Notes: generated from the sequence alone by a model not told the origin. A stretch of 64,000 nucleotides of DNA from Streptomyces sp. NBC_01485 (GCF_036227125.1 NZ_CP109435.1:3162001-3226000), one strand, 5' to 3'; positions 18,982 through 28,375 are shown, counted from the stretch's first letter. Made by a program: numbers and translations.

Positions 18982-20127
18982 TTACGGGTTCAGGATCACC
19001 AGGTCGTCCCGGTGGACGACCTCGCGCTCGTACTCCGCGCCCAGTTCCCGCGCCAGATCCCGGGTCGACCGGCCGATCAGCTGGGGGATCTCCTTGGCGT
19101 CGAAGTTGACGAGGCCGCGGGCCACCGCACGCCCCCGGGTGTCGCGCAGTTCGACGGGGTCGCCCGCGCTGAACTCGCCCTCGACGGCGGCGATCCCGGC
19201 CGGCAGCAGCGAGGTGCGCCGCTCGACGACCGCGCGCACGGCCCCGTCGTCCAGCGTGAGCGACCCCTGCGGGGTGGACGCGTGCTGGAGCCACAGCAGC
19301 CGGTCCGCGGAACGTTTGCCGGTGGGGTGGAAGTAGGTGCCGGTGTCCCCGCCGGTGAAGGCGTCGGCCGCGTGGACGGCGCTGGTGAGGACCACGGGGA
19401 TGCCCGCGGCGGCCGCGATCCGGGCGGCCTCGGCCTTGGTGGCCATGCCGCCGGTGCCGAGGCCCGCCTTGCCGGCGCTGCCGATCTCGACGTGCGCGAG
19501 ATCCTCGGGGCCCCGCACCTCCGCGATCCGCGACGTGCCGGGCCTGCTGGGGTCGCCGTCGTAGACGCCGTCGACGTCGGACAGCAGGACCAGCAGGTCG
19601 GCGTGGACGAGGTGGGCGACGAGGGCGGCGAGCCGGTCGTTGTCGCCGAAGCGGATCTCGTCGGTGGCGACGGTGTCGTTCTCGTTCACGATCGGGAACG
19701 CGCCCATCGCGAGCAGCATGTCCAGGGTGCGGGAGGCGTTGCGGTGGTGGGCGCGCCGGCTCATGTCGTCGCTGGTCAGCAGCACCTGGCCGACGCGGAC
19801 GCCGTAGCGCGCGAAGGAGGCGGTGTAGCGGGCGACGAGGAGGCCCTGGCCGACGCTCGCGGCGGCCTGCTGGCGGGCGAGATCCTTGGGGCGGCGGCGC
19901 AGTCCCAGCGGGGCGAGGCCGGCGGCGATGGCGCCCGAGGAGACGAGGACGACCTCCTTCTCTCCCCCGCTGCGGCTCCTGGCGAGGACGTCGACGAGCG
20001 CGTCGACCCGGTCGGCGTCGAGCCCGCCGGCGGCGGTGGTCAGCGACGAGGAGCCGACCTTGACGACGATCCTGCGGGCCTCGCCCACGGCCTGCCTGAC
20101 CTCTGCGGCCTGCCTTGCCCCTGCCAC
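18982..20127 (-). CDS. proB: Glutamate 5-kinase with PUA domain
   Basis: First step of proline synthesis: ATP-dependent phosphorylation of glutamate. 381 residues, matching the long, PUA-containing form. The amino-acid kinase domain shows RIVVKVGSSSLT, VVLVSSGAIAAGL, NENDTVATDEIRFGDND and GTGGMATKAEAA. The C-terminal PUA domain (about 275-375) contains GRAVARGLVNFDAKEI. In this family proline feeds back on the kinase domain. The GTG start has only a weak ribosome site. The usual partner obg lies 6 kb away, separated by teichoic-acid genes. Confidence 0.96.
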   Translation of the reverse strand: MAGARQAAEVRQAVGEARRIVVKVGSSSLTTAAGGLDADRVDALVDVLARSRSGGEKEVVLVSSGAIAAGLAPLGLRRRPKDLARQQAAASVGQGLLVARYTASFARYGVRVGQVLLTSDDMSRRAHHRNASRTLDMLLAMGAFPIVNENDTVATDEIRFGDNDRLAALVAHLVHADLLVLLSDVDGVYDGDPSRPGTSRIAEVRGPEDLAHVEIGSAGKAGLGTGGMATKAEAARIAAAAGIPVVLTSAVHAADAFTGGDTGTYFHPTGKRSADRLLWLQHASTPQGSLTLDDGAVRAVVERRTSLLPAGIAAVEGEFSAGDPVELRDTRGRAVARGLVNFDAKEIPQLIGRSTRDLARELGAEYEREVVHRDDLVILNP

Positions 20128-20286
20128 CTTGTTCTGCGCCCCTTGCGTAGGTCCACGGCTGCCCGCCTGGCAATCTACGCGAACAGGGGCGGAGGCCGCG
20201 CGGGGGTTTCACTTCGCGGACGGTGCCGGCGTCGTGACCGTTCGCTCATGCTTTGCGTACGGCACGAAGGGCGGTCCCGGTCTGGC

Positions 20287-21516
20287 TCACACCGCCGCCG
20301 TACCGCCCGGTCTCATCGTCCGCCGGCGGAGTCTGCTGAGCTTTCGGCGGACCTTGCGGGTGAAGCCGCGCAGGAAGGTCTCGGTGGTGTCCTTGCGCCA
20401 GCCCGGGTAGGCCTTGGCCTCGCGGGGTTCGGCGAGGTAGACGCGGTCGGGGATGCCGGCCGTCTGGGAGCCGTAGTGCGGGTAGGCCAGGAAGAGCTGG
20501 GTGTTGCGCTTCTTCAGGACCGGCGTCGGCTCGGTCTTGGCCTGGATGAACTCCAGGACGTCCACGAGGAGGTCGGGGCGCTGCCGGGCGACCAGCTCCA
20601 GGCGCAGCCGCTCGTGGACGTTGAGGCGCTGGGCCACGCCCTCGTTCCAGTACGCGTCCATCAGGGGCTTGGCCAGCTCCAGCTTGGTGCGCCGGATCTC
20701 CTCGTCGTTCCTGAGGAAGACGGGCCCGAACTGCGGCAGCACGGTGACCAGGAACGGGCGGACCATGAGCACGTCACGCTTGGCGCCGGGCGGGAGCAGC
20801 CGCTCCAGCAGGCCCATCAGGGCGCGCGCGGAGTCGAAGCGCAGCGTGTAGCTGCCGCTCTTCGTCACGTGCTTGCCGTCGCTGCGGCCGACCAGGTAGT
20901 AGCAGGTGTAGTCGGCGACCACGGAGACGCCGTCGGCCCGCAGATAGGCCTCCATGGTGAACAGCGCGTCCTCGCCGGTCCACAGGGACTCGTCGAAGCG
21001 CATGCCGTGGCGCTCCAGGAACTCCCGGCGGAACAGCTTCTGCGCGCTGAGCGTGAACTTGATGTTGGAGGAGAAGACGTCCGTCCGCTCGAGCGTCTTG
21101 CCCCACATCGACTTCGGAGGGTTGCGGTTGATGCCCTCGACCCGGCCCAGGACGACGTCCGTGCCGTTGCGGTCGGCCATCGCGACCATGCGTTCCAGGG
21201 CCTCGGCGCCGAGCCGGTCGTCGGCGTCGAGGAAGAAGACGTAGCGCCCGGTGGCCTTGGCGAGGCCGACGTTGCGTGGGCCGCTGGGGCCGCCGGAGTT
21301 CTCCTGGCGGATCACCGTGACGGCCATGGGGACGCGGGCGGCGAACTCCTCCAGGTACTCCCCGGTGCCGTCCCGTGAGCCGTCGTCGACGGTTATGACC
21401 TCCAGGCGTGCCGGGTCCAGCGTCTGTGCCTCGACCGACGCCAGGCACTCCACCAGGTACGGCATGGCTTCGTACGCCCCGATGACCACCGTGACGTCAG
21501 GCTGCACAACGGTCAC
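20287..21516 (-). CDS. GT2-family glycosyltransferase, wall teichoic acid type
   Basis: 409 residues. The GT-A fold opens with DVTVVIGAYEAMPYLVECLA, then ITVDDGSRDGTGEYL, ENSGGPSGPRNVGLAKATGR and the DxD-type FFLDADDRL near 95. A family-typical block WTGEDALFTMEAYLRADGVS supplies the downstream acidic residue. The basic C-terminus (KVRRKLSRLRRRT) may contact the membrane or an anionic polymer. It lies next to a CDP-polyol phosphotransferase and a CDP-ribitol synthase and resembles the GT2 protein at 57827-59539, so glycosylation of wall teichoic acid is the likely job (inference from context; the sugar is unknown). Confidence 0.88.
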   Translation of the reverse strand: MTVVQPDVTVVIGAYEAMPYLVECLASVEAQTLDPARLEVITVDDGSRDGTGEYLEEFAARVPMAVTVIRQENSGGPSGPRNVGLAKATGRYVFFLDADDRLGAEALERMVAMADRNGTDVVLGRVEGINRNPPKSMWGKTLERTDVFSSNIKFTLSAQKLFRREFLERHGMRFDESLWTGEDALFTMEAYLRADGVSVVADYTCYYLVGRSDGKHVTKSGSYTLRFDSARALMGLLERLLPPGAKRDVLMVRPFLVTVLPQFGPVFLRNDEEIRRTKLELAKPLMDAYWNEGVAQRLNVHERLRLELVARQRPDLLVDVLEFIQAKTEPTPVLKKRNTQLFLAYPHYGSQTAGIPDRVYLAEPREAKAYPGWRKDTTETFLRGFTRKVRRKLSRLRRRTMRPGGTAAV

Positions 21517-21648
21517 TGTTCCCTCTCACCACGCAACGGTCCCCTCTTGAATGCTCAGGAATCCTCTGGATATCCGATAGACGGCCGATGAACAGGAAGG
21601 GTTGCTTCGGTTCTGTCACGTGTTCCACATCACAGGATGCACGAAAAG

Positions 21649-21682
21649 CCGGGCCCCCGGAGAGTTCACTCCGGGGGCCCGG
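21649..21682 (-). terminator. Terminator of the CDP-polyol phosphotransferase gene
   Basis: Bases 21649-21662 pair perfectly with 21669-21682 (14 bp, loop agttca). In the gene direction a CTTTTC stretch follows. It lies 18 nt after the stop. Confidence 0.85.
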
Positions 21683-21700
21683 CCGGGGAGAACGCGGACG

Positions 21701-23794
21701 TCAGGCGGTCGTGACCCCGTTGGTCAGGGCCGGCTCGTCATCCGGCGGCCCGTCCAGCGGGCCGCCCGGCGCGGCGCCGTGGGACTCCTGGCCGGCATTG
21801 CGGGCCTCGGCCTTCAGCGCGAGGGCGGCGAGCGCGGCGTCGAACTGTTCGAGGGACGTCGGCTCGTCGGGCCCGAGCAGGTACTCCTTGAGTTCCCTGC
21901 GGTCCTTGGCCAGCGGATCGGCGGCCGGGTCGCGCACCGCGTCCAGCAGCCGGTCCAGCTCGGCGGCGCCGTTGCCGAGCAGCACGGCCGCGCGCACCGC
22001 GGTGTTCTGCCGCCGGAACTCCTCCGCGCCCAGCTCCGCGGAGTCCGTGACCGCGTAGGGCTTACCGCTCGCGATGAAGTCGGAGACGACGCTGGAGATG
22101 TCGGAGACCATCGCCTCGGAGGCGTTGAAGCAGTCGTACAGCCGCGGTCCGGCGCCGGTGATCACCCGGTGCTCGTAGGACGGGAAGGAGCGCCAGTAGG
22201 TCTCGTTCCACTCGGCGCGCAGCCGGGCGGCCTCCTCGTGCTTGCGGACGTCGACGATGCCGTCACGGCTGGTCACGGCCTCGTCGGCGCGCTCGTCGAA
22301 GGCCAGCGAGAGGCCGTCCAGGCGGGCCTTGAGGCGGGCCAGCTCCGTCTTGGCCCGGGCCTGGGCCGCCGGGTCCGCGGTGAAGCGGGCGTCGGCGGCG
22401 CGCTGGGCCGCGGCCTTCTTGATCAGGGCGGTGACCCGCCGGTGCGCGGCGGCCGCCTTGGCGCTGCGGTTGCCGGTGAAGGGGTGCGGCTTGTAGAGGA
22501 CGCGGACCGGGGGCTCGGCCGCGACCAGCTTCCTGACGATGTTCTCGCCGGCCAGGATGAGCGAGGTGTTGCCCGGGTTGTCGTCCCAGCCCTCCCAGGT
22601 GGGCGCGTACAGGACGGTGGGGATGCGGTCCTGCGGCGGGGCGTCCCGCGCGGTCTTGATCGGCGCCAGTTGCGGGCGGCCGACCTCGACGACGTCCTCG
22701 TCGCGGATTCCGACGTCGGCGATGGCATACCGGTCGCGGCCCGCGCGGCCGGCGGTCCAGACCTCGTCGTAGGCCTTGCTGAACGGGTTGACGCTGGCGG
22801 CCTTGTCGCTGTCGCCGTGGCCGATGAAGACGTGCTTCATGGTCGGCACGCGCAGCAGGTGGATGTTCTTGCCGACGTTGGCGCAGTACAACGCGACCCG
22901 CACCATGGACAGGTCCAGGTTCATCAGGTGCACCCCCCCGGGCACGCAGATGACCGGGACCGAGGTGGGCGCCATGTTCTCCAGGACGTCCCGCTCCCGC
23001 AGCAGGATCAGGGGCCGGGCCTCCATCTGCTCCATGGTCTCCAGCCACATGTTGACCTGGTAGGCGGAGTCGTCGCCGCCGGAGAAGTACAGCACCGTCT
23101 CCGGCCGGTACTCGCGCAGCCAGGCGCTGACCGTGCCCAGGACCTTGGGGGCCCTCGGCGGGAGCCGCTTCGCCCGCAGGTGCGGCACCAGTACGACGAC
23201 GTACAGCGTGCCCAGCGCGAGCGTGACCGCGATGCCGGCGTAGCCCGGGCGGACCGCATCGGTGAACGCGCAGACGAGCAGGCCCACGACGGCCGCGAGG
23301 TCGAGGTGGAGCATCTTCACGGTGGCGCGGTTGAGCAGGAGGCGCGGCGGGGCGTCCGGGATGGTCAGCCGGGAGGCCACGTCGACGTTCCTGGTCACGA
23401 CCGGCATCTGACGGCGTTTGCCGATCAGGGTGACCAGCGCGCCGTGCGGGGCCTGGAGACCGAAGAACACCGTGAAGCACGCGATCGCCGCGTAGAAGAC
23501 CGGCTCCTGGGAGAGGTCGAGTCTCGCCAGCAGCAGGATCAGCAGCAGTTCGCGGACCAGGAACCGGGTGGACAGACCGGCCCGCACCTTGCCCAGGAGG
23601 CCGATGAGGCGACTGCGCTTGCGGTGGAGGTAGAGGTCCGCCAGGTACGTCACGGCGGCCGCGGCGGCGAAGGCGGGGGCGCTCGGGACGAGCGCGGCCG
23701 CCATGAGGCCGGGGTAGCCCAGCATCATGAGGACCGCCGCGGCCAGCTCGGCCACGGAGCCCACCCGGGCTACGCGAATAGCGGTGGATATCAC
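21701..23794 (-). CDS. Membrane CDP-glycerol/ribitol glycerophosphotransferase-family protein
   Basis: About 697 residues. Residues 1-230 hold several hydrophobic helices. The soluble part is of the CDP-glycerol:poly(glycerophosphate) transferase family (TagB/TagF/TarL-like): YFSGGDDSAYQVNMWLETME, KHVFIGHGDSDKAASVNPF (family H-G-x-x-x-K), VLYAPTWEGWDDN, VRVLYKPHPFTGNRSA and MVSDISSVVSDFIASGKPYA. These enzymes add polyol-phosphate units to the teichoic acid chain on the inner membrane face. The neighbouring CDP-ribitol synthase makes ribitol phosphate a candidate donor, though glycerol cannot be excluded. GTG at 23794 is preferred because upstream codons look non-coding. The Ala/Pro-rich C-terminus is disordered. 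Confidence 0.85.
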   Translation of the reverse strand: MISTAIRVARVGSVAELAAAVLMMLGYPGLMAAALVPSAPAFAAAAAVTYLADLYLHRKRSRLIGLLGKVRAGLSTRFLVRELLLILLLARLDLSQEPVFYAAIACFTVFFGLQAPHGALVTLIGKRRQMPVVTRNVDVASRLTIPDAPPRLLLNRATVKMLHLDLAAVVGLLVCAFTDAVRPGYAGIAVTLALGTLYVVVLVPHLRAKRLPPRAPKVLGTVSAWLREYRPETVLYFSGGDDSAYQVNMWLETMEQMEARPLILLRERDVLENMAPTSVPVICVPGGVHLMNLDLSMVRVALYCANVGKNIHLLRVPTMKHVFIGHGDSDKAASVNPFSKAYDEVWTAGRAGRDRYAIADVGIRDEDVVEVGRPQLAPIKTARDAPPQDRIPTVLYAPTWEGWDDNPGNTSLILAGENIVRKLVAAEPPVRVLYKPHPFTGNRSAKAAAAHRRVTALIKKAAAQRAADARFTADPAAQARAKTELARLKARLDGLSLAFDERADEAVTSRDGIVDVRKHEEAARLRAEWNETYWRSFPSYEHRVITGAGPRLYDCFNASEAMVSDISSVVSDFIASGKPYAVTDSAELGAEEFRRQNTAVRAAVLLGNGAAELDRLLDAVRDPAADPLAKDRRELKEYLLGPDEPTSLEQFDAALAALALKAEARNAGQESHGAAPGGPLDGPPDDEPALTNGVTTA

Positions 23795-23888
23795 GGAGAA
23801 ACCTGCTCTGGGAGGGGGCCGGTCATAAGTGCTAAAAGTCCGGAAAATCCTTTGTGAAGATTTCGGGAGTTTTGCTGGAGTTTTACGC

Positions 23889-23937
23889 TTCAGGCCTCTG
23901 TGAATTCTCCGTAAACAGGGAGTCACAGAGGCCTGAA
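23889..23937 (-). terminator. Terminator of the CDP-ribitol synthase gene
   Basis: A perfect 15-bp stem (TTCAGGCCTCTGTGA at 23889-23903 with its complement at 23923-23937) encloses a 19-nt loop, 24 nt after the stop of the gene at 23962. A and T runs lie on both sides. Confidence 0.8.
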
Positions 23938-23961
23938 AATTCAGTGGCTATTTACGCTCGA

Positions 23962-25461
23962 TTATGCCACGCCATCCTGTACGTCGAGGACGCCGGCCAA
24001 GGCCTGCTCGAAGCCGGAGGCCTTGCCCGCGGCCGCCGTCGGGTCCTGCTGGCGGACGTCGATGACATGCCCGGTGAGTTCGGAAAGCAGCACGTCGAGC
24101 GAGGTGCGGGCGACCGCCTCGGAGGAGAGCAGGCTGCCCGCGGGCTCCTGCCCGAAGGCCTTGGTGCGCATCGGAGTGGCCGTCCGCTCCGGGTTGACGC
24201 AGTTCACCCGGATGCCGTCACCGGCCCACTCGTCGGACAGGGCCTGGGTGAGGTTCACCATGGCGGCCTTGGTCGAGGAGTAGAGGCTGTACTCGGCGCG
24301 GCCGCGGGTGTAGCTGCTGGAGGTGTACAGCAGCAACTGGCCCTTCGTCTCCGCCAGGTACTTGTAAGCCGAACGTGCGATCTGCACCGGCGCGAGGTAG
24401 TTGACCTTCAGCGCTTCCTCGATGGTCGCGTTGTCGGTCTCGGCCAGCTTGCCGATGCGCAGCACGCCCGCGGTGTTGACGACGTAGTCGATGCGCCCGG
24501 TCTCGCTGTACGCCTTGGACAGGGCGTCGTCGACCTCCTCCGGGTTCTCCACGTGCGTGCCGGTGGTGGAACGGCCCAGGGCGTAGACACTGGCGCCGTA
24601 GGACCCGGCGAGTTCGGCGATGTCCTTGCCGATGCCGTACGAACCGCCGAAGACGACCACGGTCTTGCCGGTGAGCAGGTCGCGGTAGACCTCCTCGCCG
24701 TACGGCTCGGGCGTGGCGGTGGAGGCCAGCTGGAAGAGCTTGTCGGCGATGAAGACGTCGACGGGCTGGGTGACCTTCATGTTGTACTCGTCGCCCGCCA
24801 CGACGTGGATCGGCACGTCCGGCAGGTAGCGCAGGACGACCGTGCAGTCGTCGGTGGCCTGGAAGTTGGGGTCGCCCGCCGCCACCTCGTAGGCCCGGCG
24901 GATGGTGGACAGCTTGAACGCCTGCGGGGTCTGGCCGCGGCGCAGCCGGGAGCGGTCCGGGATCTCCGTGATGAACTCGCCGTCCTCGCCGTGCGTACGC
25001 GTGACGATGATGGTGTCCGCGGACGGGATGGCGACGTCCACGGCCTGGTAACGCTCCAGCGCCACCACGCAGTCGTCGATGACGCGCTGCGACAGCAGGG
25101 GGCGTACGGCGTCGTGGAAGAGGACGTTGAGGTCCTCGCCGTCGGCCAGTCCCTCGCCCAGGGCGGCGATGGCGCGCTCGGTGGTCTCGTTCCGCGTGGA
25201 ACCGCCCTCGATGATCGCCCGGACCTTCTTGAACCCGGCCTTGGACACGATCTTCTCGACGTCGGGCACATAGCCCGGCGCCATCAGCACGATGATGTCG
25301 TCGACCGAGTCGGCCTTCTCGAAGGTCGTCAGGGTGTGCTCGATGACTGCCTTGCCGGCGACCTTCAGCAGTTGCTTGGGAATCGACAGACCCACCCGCT
25401 GGCCGGTGCCACCGGCCAGGATCACTGCGGTGGTACGGGGCTTGGCTATGTGCTGGGACAC
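23962..25461 (-). CDS. Bifunctional CDP-ribitol synthase (IspD/TarI-like cytidylyltransferase + TarJ-like SDR reductase)
   Basis: 499 residues in two domains. Residues about 10-240 are an IspD-family cytidylyltransferase: VILAGGTGQRVGLSIPKQLL, VLFHDAVRPLLSQRVIDDCV, SRLRRGQTPQAFKLSTIRRA and TDDCTVVLRYL. Residues about 255-495 are a short-chain dehydrogenase: VVVFGGSYGIGKDIAELAGS, VVNTAGVLRIG and the catalytic YSLYSSTKAAM (Y-x3-K). The fusion reduces ribulose 5-phosphate to ribitol 5-phosphate and activates it with CTP, the same domain order as Haemophilus Bcs1. Staphylococci use separate TarI and TarJ. GTG at 25461 starts the conserved part. It supplies CDP-ribitol for wall teichoic acid. Confidence 0.9.
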   Translation of the reverse strand: MSQHIAKPRTTAVILAGGTGQRVGLSIPKQLLKVAGKAVIEHTLTTFEKADSVDDIIVLMAPGYVPDVEKIVSKAGFKKVRAIIEGGSTRNETTERAIAALGEGLADGEDLNVLFHDAVRPLLSQRVIDDCVVALERYQAVDVAIPSADTIIVTRTHGEDGEFITEIPDRSRLRRGQTPQAFKLSTIRRAYEVAAGDPNFQATDDCTVVLRYLPDVPIHVVAGDEYNMKVTQPVDVFIADKLFQLASTATPEPYGEEVYRDLLTGKTVVVFGGSYGIGKDIAELAGSYGASVYALGRSTTGTHVENPEEVDDALSKAYSETGRIDYVVNTAGVLRIGKLAETDNATIEEALKVNYLAPVQIARSAYKYLAETKGQLLLYTSSSYTRGRAEYSLYSSTKAAMVNLTQALSDEWAGDGIRVNCVNPERTATPMRTKAFGQEPAGSLLSSEAVARTSLDVLLSELTGHVIDVRQQDPTAAAGKASGFEQALAGVLDVQDGVA

Positions 25462-25916
25462 GGAGGACCTACCTTGTGGCGACAGGGACGAAGAAAGGGT
25501 CCCACTTGCGGTTACCGCGATGCAAGGCGAGCGCCGTTCGCTGCAAATGTGCTCGCAACCTGGCATTCACCTTGCGTCGCCGGCGATTGCTAAGACATCG
25601 ACGCGGCTTCCCCGGATGCTGCCTGGAAATCCTGTGAGTAACTGCACAGGGAGTCGCGCATTGCCGAGAGTGACGAGCTGACTCTAACGTCTGCCGACCG
25701 CTGCCAGCGCCGCCACGGGCGTTCGAGCCGCCCGTGTCCGGGCCCGTATCCGGGTACGGGCAGCCGCCCCGACCGCCCGGTCCGGTGTGGAGATCTTCAC
25801 GTCCTTTGAGGCGGGACTACAGCGGGACCGCACCGTTCTTCATATCGGGCAGCCCATTACCGCGGAATTCGTTGTCGGGGTTCACGGCATTCGGCGCACA
25901 GCGAGGAACAAAGAGG
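25462..25916 (-). other. Intergenic region upstream of the CDP-ribitol synthase
   Basis: About 450 bp without a credible gene. It should hold the promoter of the CDP-ribitol synthase (transcribed leftwards), but no clean -35/-10 pair could be picked; TAGCAA near 25588 on the minus strand is the best -10 candidate. Confidence 0.5.
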
Positions 25917-25946
25917 GACCCGTTGCGGAGCTGGCCGCAACGGGTC
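25917..25946 (-). terminator. Terminator of the rplU-rpmA-obg operon
   Basis: GACCCGTTGCGG (25917-25928) pairs perfectly with CCGCAACGGGTC (25935-25946), loop agctgg, 63 nt after the obg stop. A short T-rich stretch (CTCTTTGTT) follows in the obg direction. Confidence 0.8.
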
Positions 25947-25955
25947 CGGAACTGC

Positions 25956-25980
25956 GGGACTGGGACTGGGACTGGGACTG
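25956..25980. repeat. Short tandem repeat of GGGACT, four units
   Basis: Four consecutive copies of the hexamer GGGACT lie between the obg stop and its terminator. It is non-coding and could vary in copy number between strains by slippage. Confidence 0.7.
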
Positions 25981-26008
25981 TCCGACAGAACTTGCAGGAG
26001 TTGTGGGA

Positions 26009-27445
26009 CTAGAAGGGCTCGAAGCCCTCGAACTCCTCGGTCGCCTCGTCCCGTTCGGCCTGCTTGTCGCGGCGGCGGGTGGTCGCGGGGCGCGGGGCCT
26101 CGAAGCGGTGGTCCTCGCCGCGGCGGCCGAGCATCTCGGCGCCGGCCGTCACCGACGGCTCCCAGTCGAAGACGACCGCGTTGTCCTCGGGACCGATGGC
26201 CACGCCGTCGCCGCCCCGGGCGCCCGCCTTCATCAACGCGGCCTCCACACCGAGGCGGTTGAGCCGGTCGGCGAGGTAGCCGACGGCCTCGTCGTTGTTG
26301 AAGTCGGTCTGCCGCACCCAGCGTTCGGGCTTCTCGCCCCGGACGCGGAACAGGCCGTCCTCCTCCATCGTGACGGTGAAGCCGGTGTCGTCGACCGCCT
26401 TCGGGCGGATGACGATCCGGGTCGCCTCCTCCTTCGGCTTGGCCGCGCGCGCCGCGCCCACCATCTCGGCGACGGCGAAGGAGAGCTCCTTCAGACCCAT
26501 GTGGGCGACGGCGGACACCTCGAAGACGCGGTATCCGCGAGCCTCCAGCTCCGGCCGCACCATCTCCGCGAGGTCCTTGCCGTCCGGGACGTCGATCTTG
26601 TTCAGCACCACGAGGCGCGGCCGGTTGCCGAGACCGCCGTACTGCTTGAGCTCCTCCTCGATCATGTCGAGATCGGAGAGCGGGTCGCGCTCGGATTCGA
26701 GGGTGGCCGTGTCGAGGACGTGCACGAGGACGCTGCACCGCTCGACGTGGCGCAGGAACTCGAGGCCGAGCCCCTTGCCCTGGCTGGCGCCCGGGATCAG
26801 GCCCGGCACGTCGGCGATCGTGTAGACCGTGGAGCCGGCCGTCACCACGCCCAGGTTCGGGACGAGGGTGGTGAACGGGTAGTCCGCGATCTTCGGCTTG
26901 GCGGCGGACAGGACGGAGATCAGCGACGACTTGCCCGCGCTCGGGTAGCCGACGAGGGCCACGTCCGCGACCGTCTTCAGCTCCATGACGATGTCGTGGA
27001 AGCCACCGGGCTCGCCGAGCAGCGCGAAGCCGGGCGCCTTGCGGCGGGCCGAGGACAGCGCCGCGTTGCCGAGCCCGCCGCGACCGCCCTGGGCAGCGAC
27101 GTACGAGGTGCCGTGGCCGACCAGGTCCGCCAGCACGTTGCCGGCCTTGTCCTGGATCACCGTGCCGTCCGGGACCGGCAGGATCAGGTCCTGGCCGTCC
27201 TTGCCGGAGCGGTTGCCGCCCTCGCCGGGCTTGCCGTTGGTGGCGCTGCGGTGGGGCTTGTGGTGGTAGTCGAGGAGCGTGGTGATCGACTGGTCGACGA
27301 CCAGGATCACATCGCCGCCGCGCCCGCCGTTGCCCCCGTCGGGGCCGCCGAGCGGCTTGAACTTCTCACGGTGGACGGAGGCACAGCCGTGGCCTCCGTT
27401 ACCCGCGGCGACATGCAGTTCGACGCGGTCCACGAAGGTGGTCAT
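26009..27445 (-). CDS. obg: GTPase Obg/CgtA
   Basis: Ribosome-assembly and stress GTPase; in Streptomyces, Obg links GTP level to aerial development. 478 residues in three domains. The Gly-rich Obg fold (about 1-158) has [18 protein letters not shown] and [13 protein letters not shown]. The G domain has G1 [13 protein letters not shown]3 [14 protein letters not shown] and G4 VVLNKID. The OCT domain (about 350-425) is followed by a charged tail ending [10 protein letters not shown], the extended C-terminus typical of actinobacteria. It is third in the rplU-rpmA-obg operon. A hairpin at 27520-27558 between rpmA and obg may lower obg expression relative to the ribosomal genes. Confidence 0.97.
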   Translation of the reverse strand: MTTFVDRVELHVAAGNGGHGCASVHREKFKPLGGPDGGNGGRGGDVILVVDQSITTLLDYHHKPHRSATNGKPGEGGNRSGKDGQDLILPVPDGTVIQDKAGNVLADLVGHGTSYVAAQGGRGGLGNAALSSARRKAPGFALLGEPGGFHDIVMELKTVADVALVGYPSAGKSSLISVLSAAKPKIADYPFTTLVPNLGVVTAGSTVYTIADVPGLIPGASQGKGLGLEFLRHVERCSVLVHVLDTATLESERDPLSDLDMIEEELKQYGGLGNRPRLVVLNKIDVPDGKDLAEMVRPELEARGYRVFEVSAVAHMGLKELSFAVAEMVGAARAAKPKEEATRIVIRPKAVDDTGFTVTMEEDGLFRVRGEKPERWVRQTDFNNDEAVGYLADRLNRLGVEAALMKAGARGGDGVAIGPEDNAVVFDWEPSVTAGAEMLGRRGEDHRFEAPRPATTRRRDKQAERDEATEEFEGFEPF

Positions 27446-27519
27446 GGGATGTGCCTCCAGTTACGTACAGGAAAGTCTTTTAGGTACAGCCAGGTGCTGC
27501 GCTAGTAGAAACACGCGAA

Positions 27520-27558
27520 AGGCGGACCCGCTTCCCGTAGGGGAAGTGAGGTCCGCCT
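27520..27558 (-). terminator. Hairpin between rpmA and obg (attenuating terminator or processing site)
   Basis: AGGCGGACC (27520-27528) pairs with GGTCCGCCT (27550-27558), and an inner CTTCCC/GGGAAG pair extends the stem. It lies 25 nt after the rpmA stop with no strong T-run, so partial termination or RNA processing is more likely than full termination. Confidence 0.6.
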
Positions 27559-27582
27559 CGCGAAAGCTTCCGGTCAGGTGCC

Positions 27583-27840
27583 TCAGGCGGCGACCGGAAC
27601 GATGTTCACGACCTTGCGGCCACGGTGGGTACCGAACTCCACCGCACCGGCGTTCAGCGCGAACAGCGTGTCGTCGCCGCCACGGCCGACGCCCGCGCCG
27701 GGGTGGAAGTGCGTGCCGCGCTGGCGGACCAGGATCTCACCCGCGTTGACGACCTGACCGCCGAAGCGCTTCACGCCGAGCCGCTGGGCATTGGAGTCGC
27801 GACCGTTCCGGGTGGACGATGCGCCCTTCTTGTGTGCCAT
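27583..27840 (-). CDS. rpmA: 50S ribosomal protein L27
   Basis: 85 residues, [20 protein letters not shown] start with the flexible basic N-terminus that reaches the peptidyl-transferase centre, then [20 protein letters not shown] and [20 protein letters not shown]. No cleavable Firmicutes-type extension precedes the MAHKK motif. It lies 14 nt after rplU and is co-transcribed with it. Confidence 0.98.
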   Translation of the reverse strand: MAHKKGASSTRNGRDSNAQRLGVKRFGGQVVNAGEILVRQRGTHFHPGAGVGRGGDDTLFALNAGAVEFGTHRGRKVVNIVPVAA

Positions 27841-27854
27841 CTCTCCTCAGTCCC

Positions 27855-28175
27855 TTACTTCGCAGCCGCGGGGATCTCAGTGACCTTGATCGCCGTGTAC
27901 TGCTGGCGGTGGCCCTGACGACGGCGGTAGCCGGTCTTGTTCTTGTAGCGAAGGATGTCGATCTTGACACCCTTGTGGTGGTCCACGATCTCGGCCTGGA
28001 CCTTGATGCCGGCCAGGACCCACGGGTCGCTGGTCACAGCGTCGCCGTCGACAACGAGCAGGGTCGAGAGCTCGACCGTGTCGCCAACCTTGGCAGTGGG
28101 AATCTTGTCAACCTCAACGGTGTCGCCGACAGCAACCTTGTGCTGGCGACCACCGCTGCGCACGATGGCGTACAA
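27855..28175 (-). CDS. rplU: 50S ribosomal protein L21
   Basis: 106 residues. The conserved start (M)[19 protein letters not shown] fixes a TTG start codon at 28173-28175; no ATG or GTG fits. The C-terminal block [20 protein letters not shown] is the L21 rRNA-binding signature. It is the first gene of rplU-rpmA-obg, with a near-consensus promoter about 150 bp upstream. In streptomycetes rne normally lies just upstream; here it is 34 kb away. Confidence 0.96.
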   Translation of the reverse strand: MYAIVRSGGRQHKVAVGDTVEVDKIPTAKVGDTVELSTLLVVDGDAVTSDPWVLAGIKVQAEIVDHHKGVKIDILRYKNKTGYRRRQGHRQQYTAIKVTEIPAAAK

Positions 28176-28327
28176 AACGGATCTCACTCTCTCGCTCGGG
28201 ACGGCATCCCCGCAGTCCAGCCACCCGGCAACAGACACGGACGGCCTCTCCCGGCCACCGAGGTACCGGCATCCGGGAGGAAGAGGTTTACGGGAATGTG
28301 GCGTGTCAACCGACACGCCGAGGGTCA

Positions 28328-28356
28328 AGGCTACGGGGCGGCAGTTCGGGGGTCAA
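28328..28356 (-). promoter_or_regulatory. Predicted promoter of rplU-rpmA-obg
   Basis: On the minus strand TTGACC (28351-28356), a 17-bp spacer, and TAGCCT (28328-28333) match the HrdB-type consensus (TTGAC-N17-TAnnnT). It starts only 19 bp from the end of the Uma2 gene, so the island leaves the ribosomal operon with its own promoter. Confidence 0.7.
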
Positions 28357-28375
28357 ACCGGGCCGGGCCCGCCGC

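Noticed and set aside
19012..21378. 788-codon plus-strand frame over proB and the GT2 gene
   Set aside because: Crosses two well-supported minus-strand genes and has the composition of an antisense frame in high-GC DNA.
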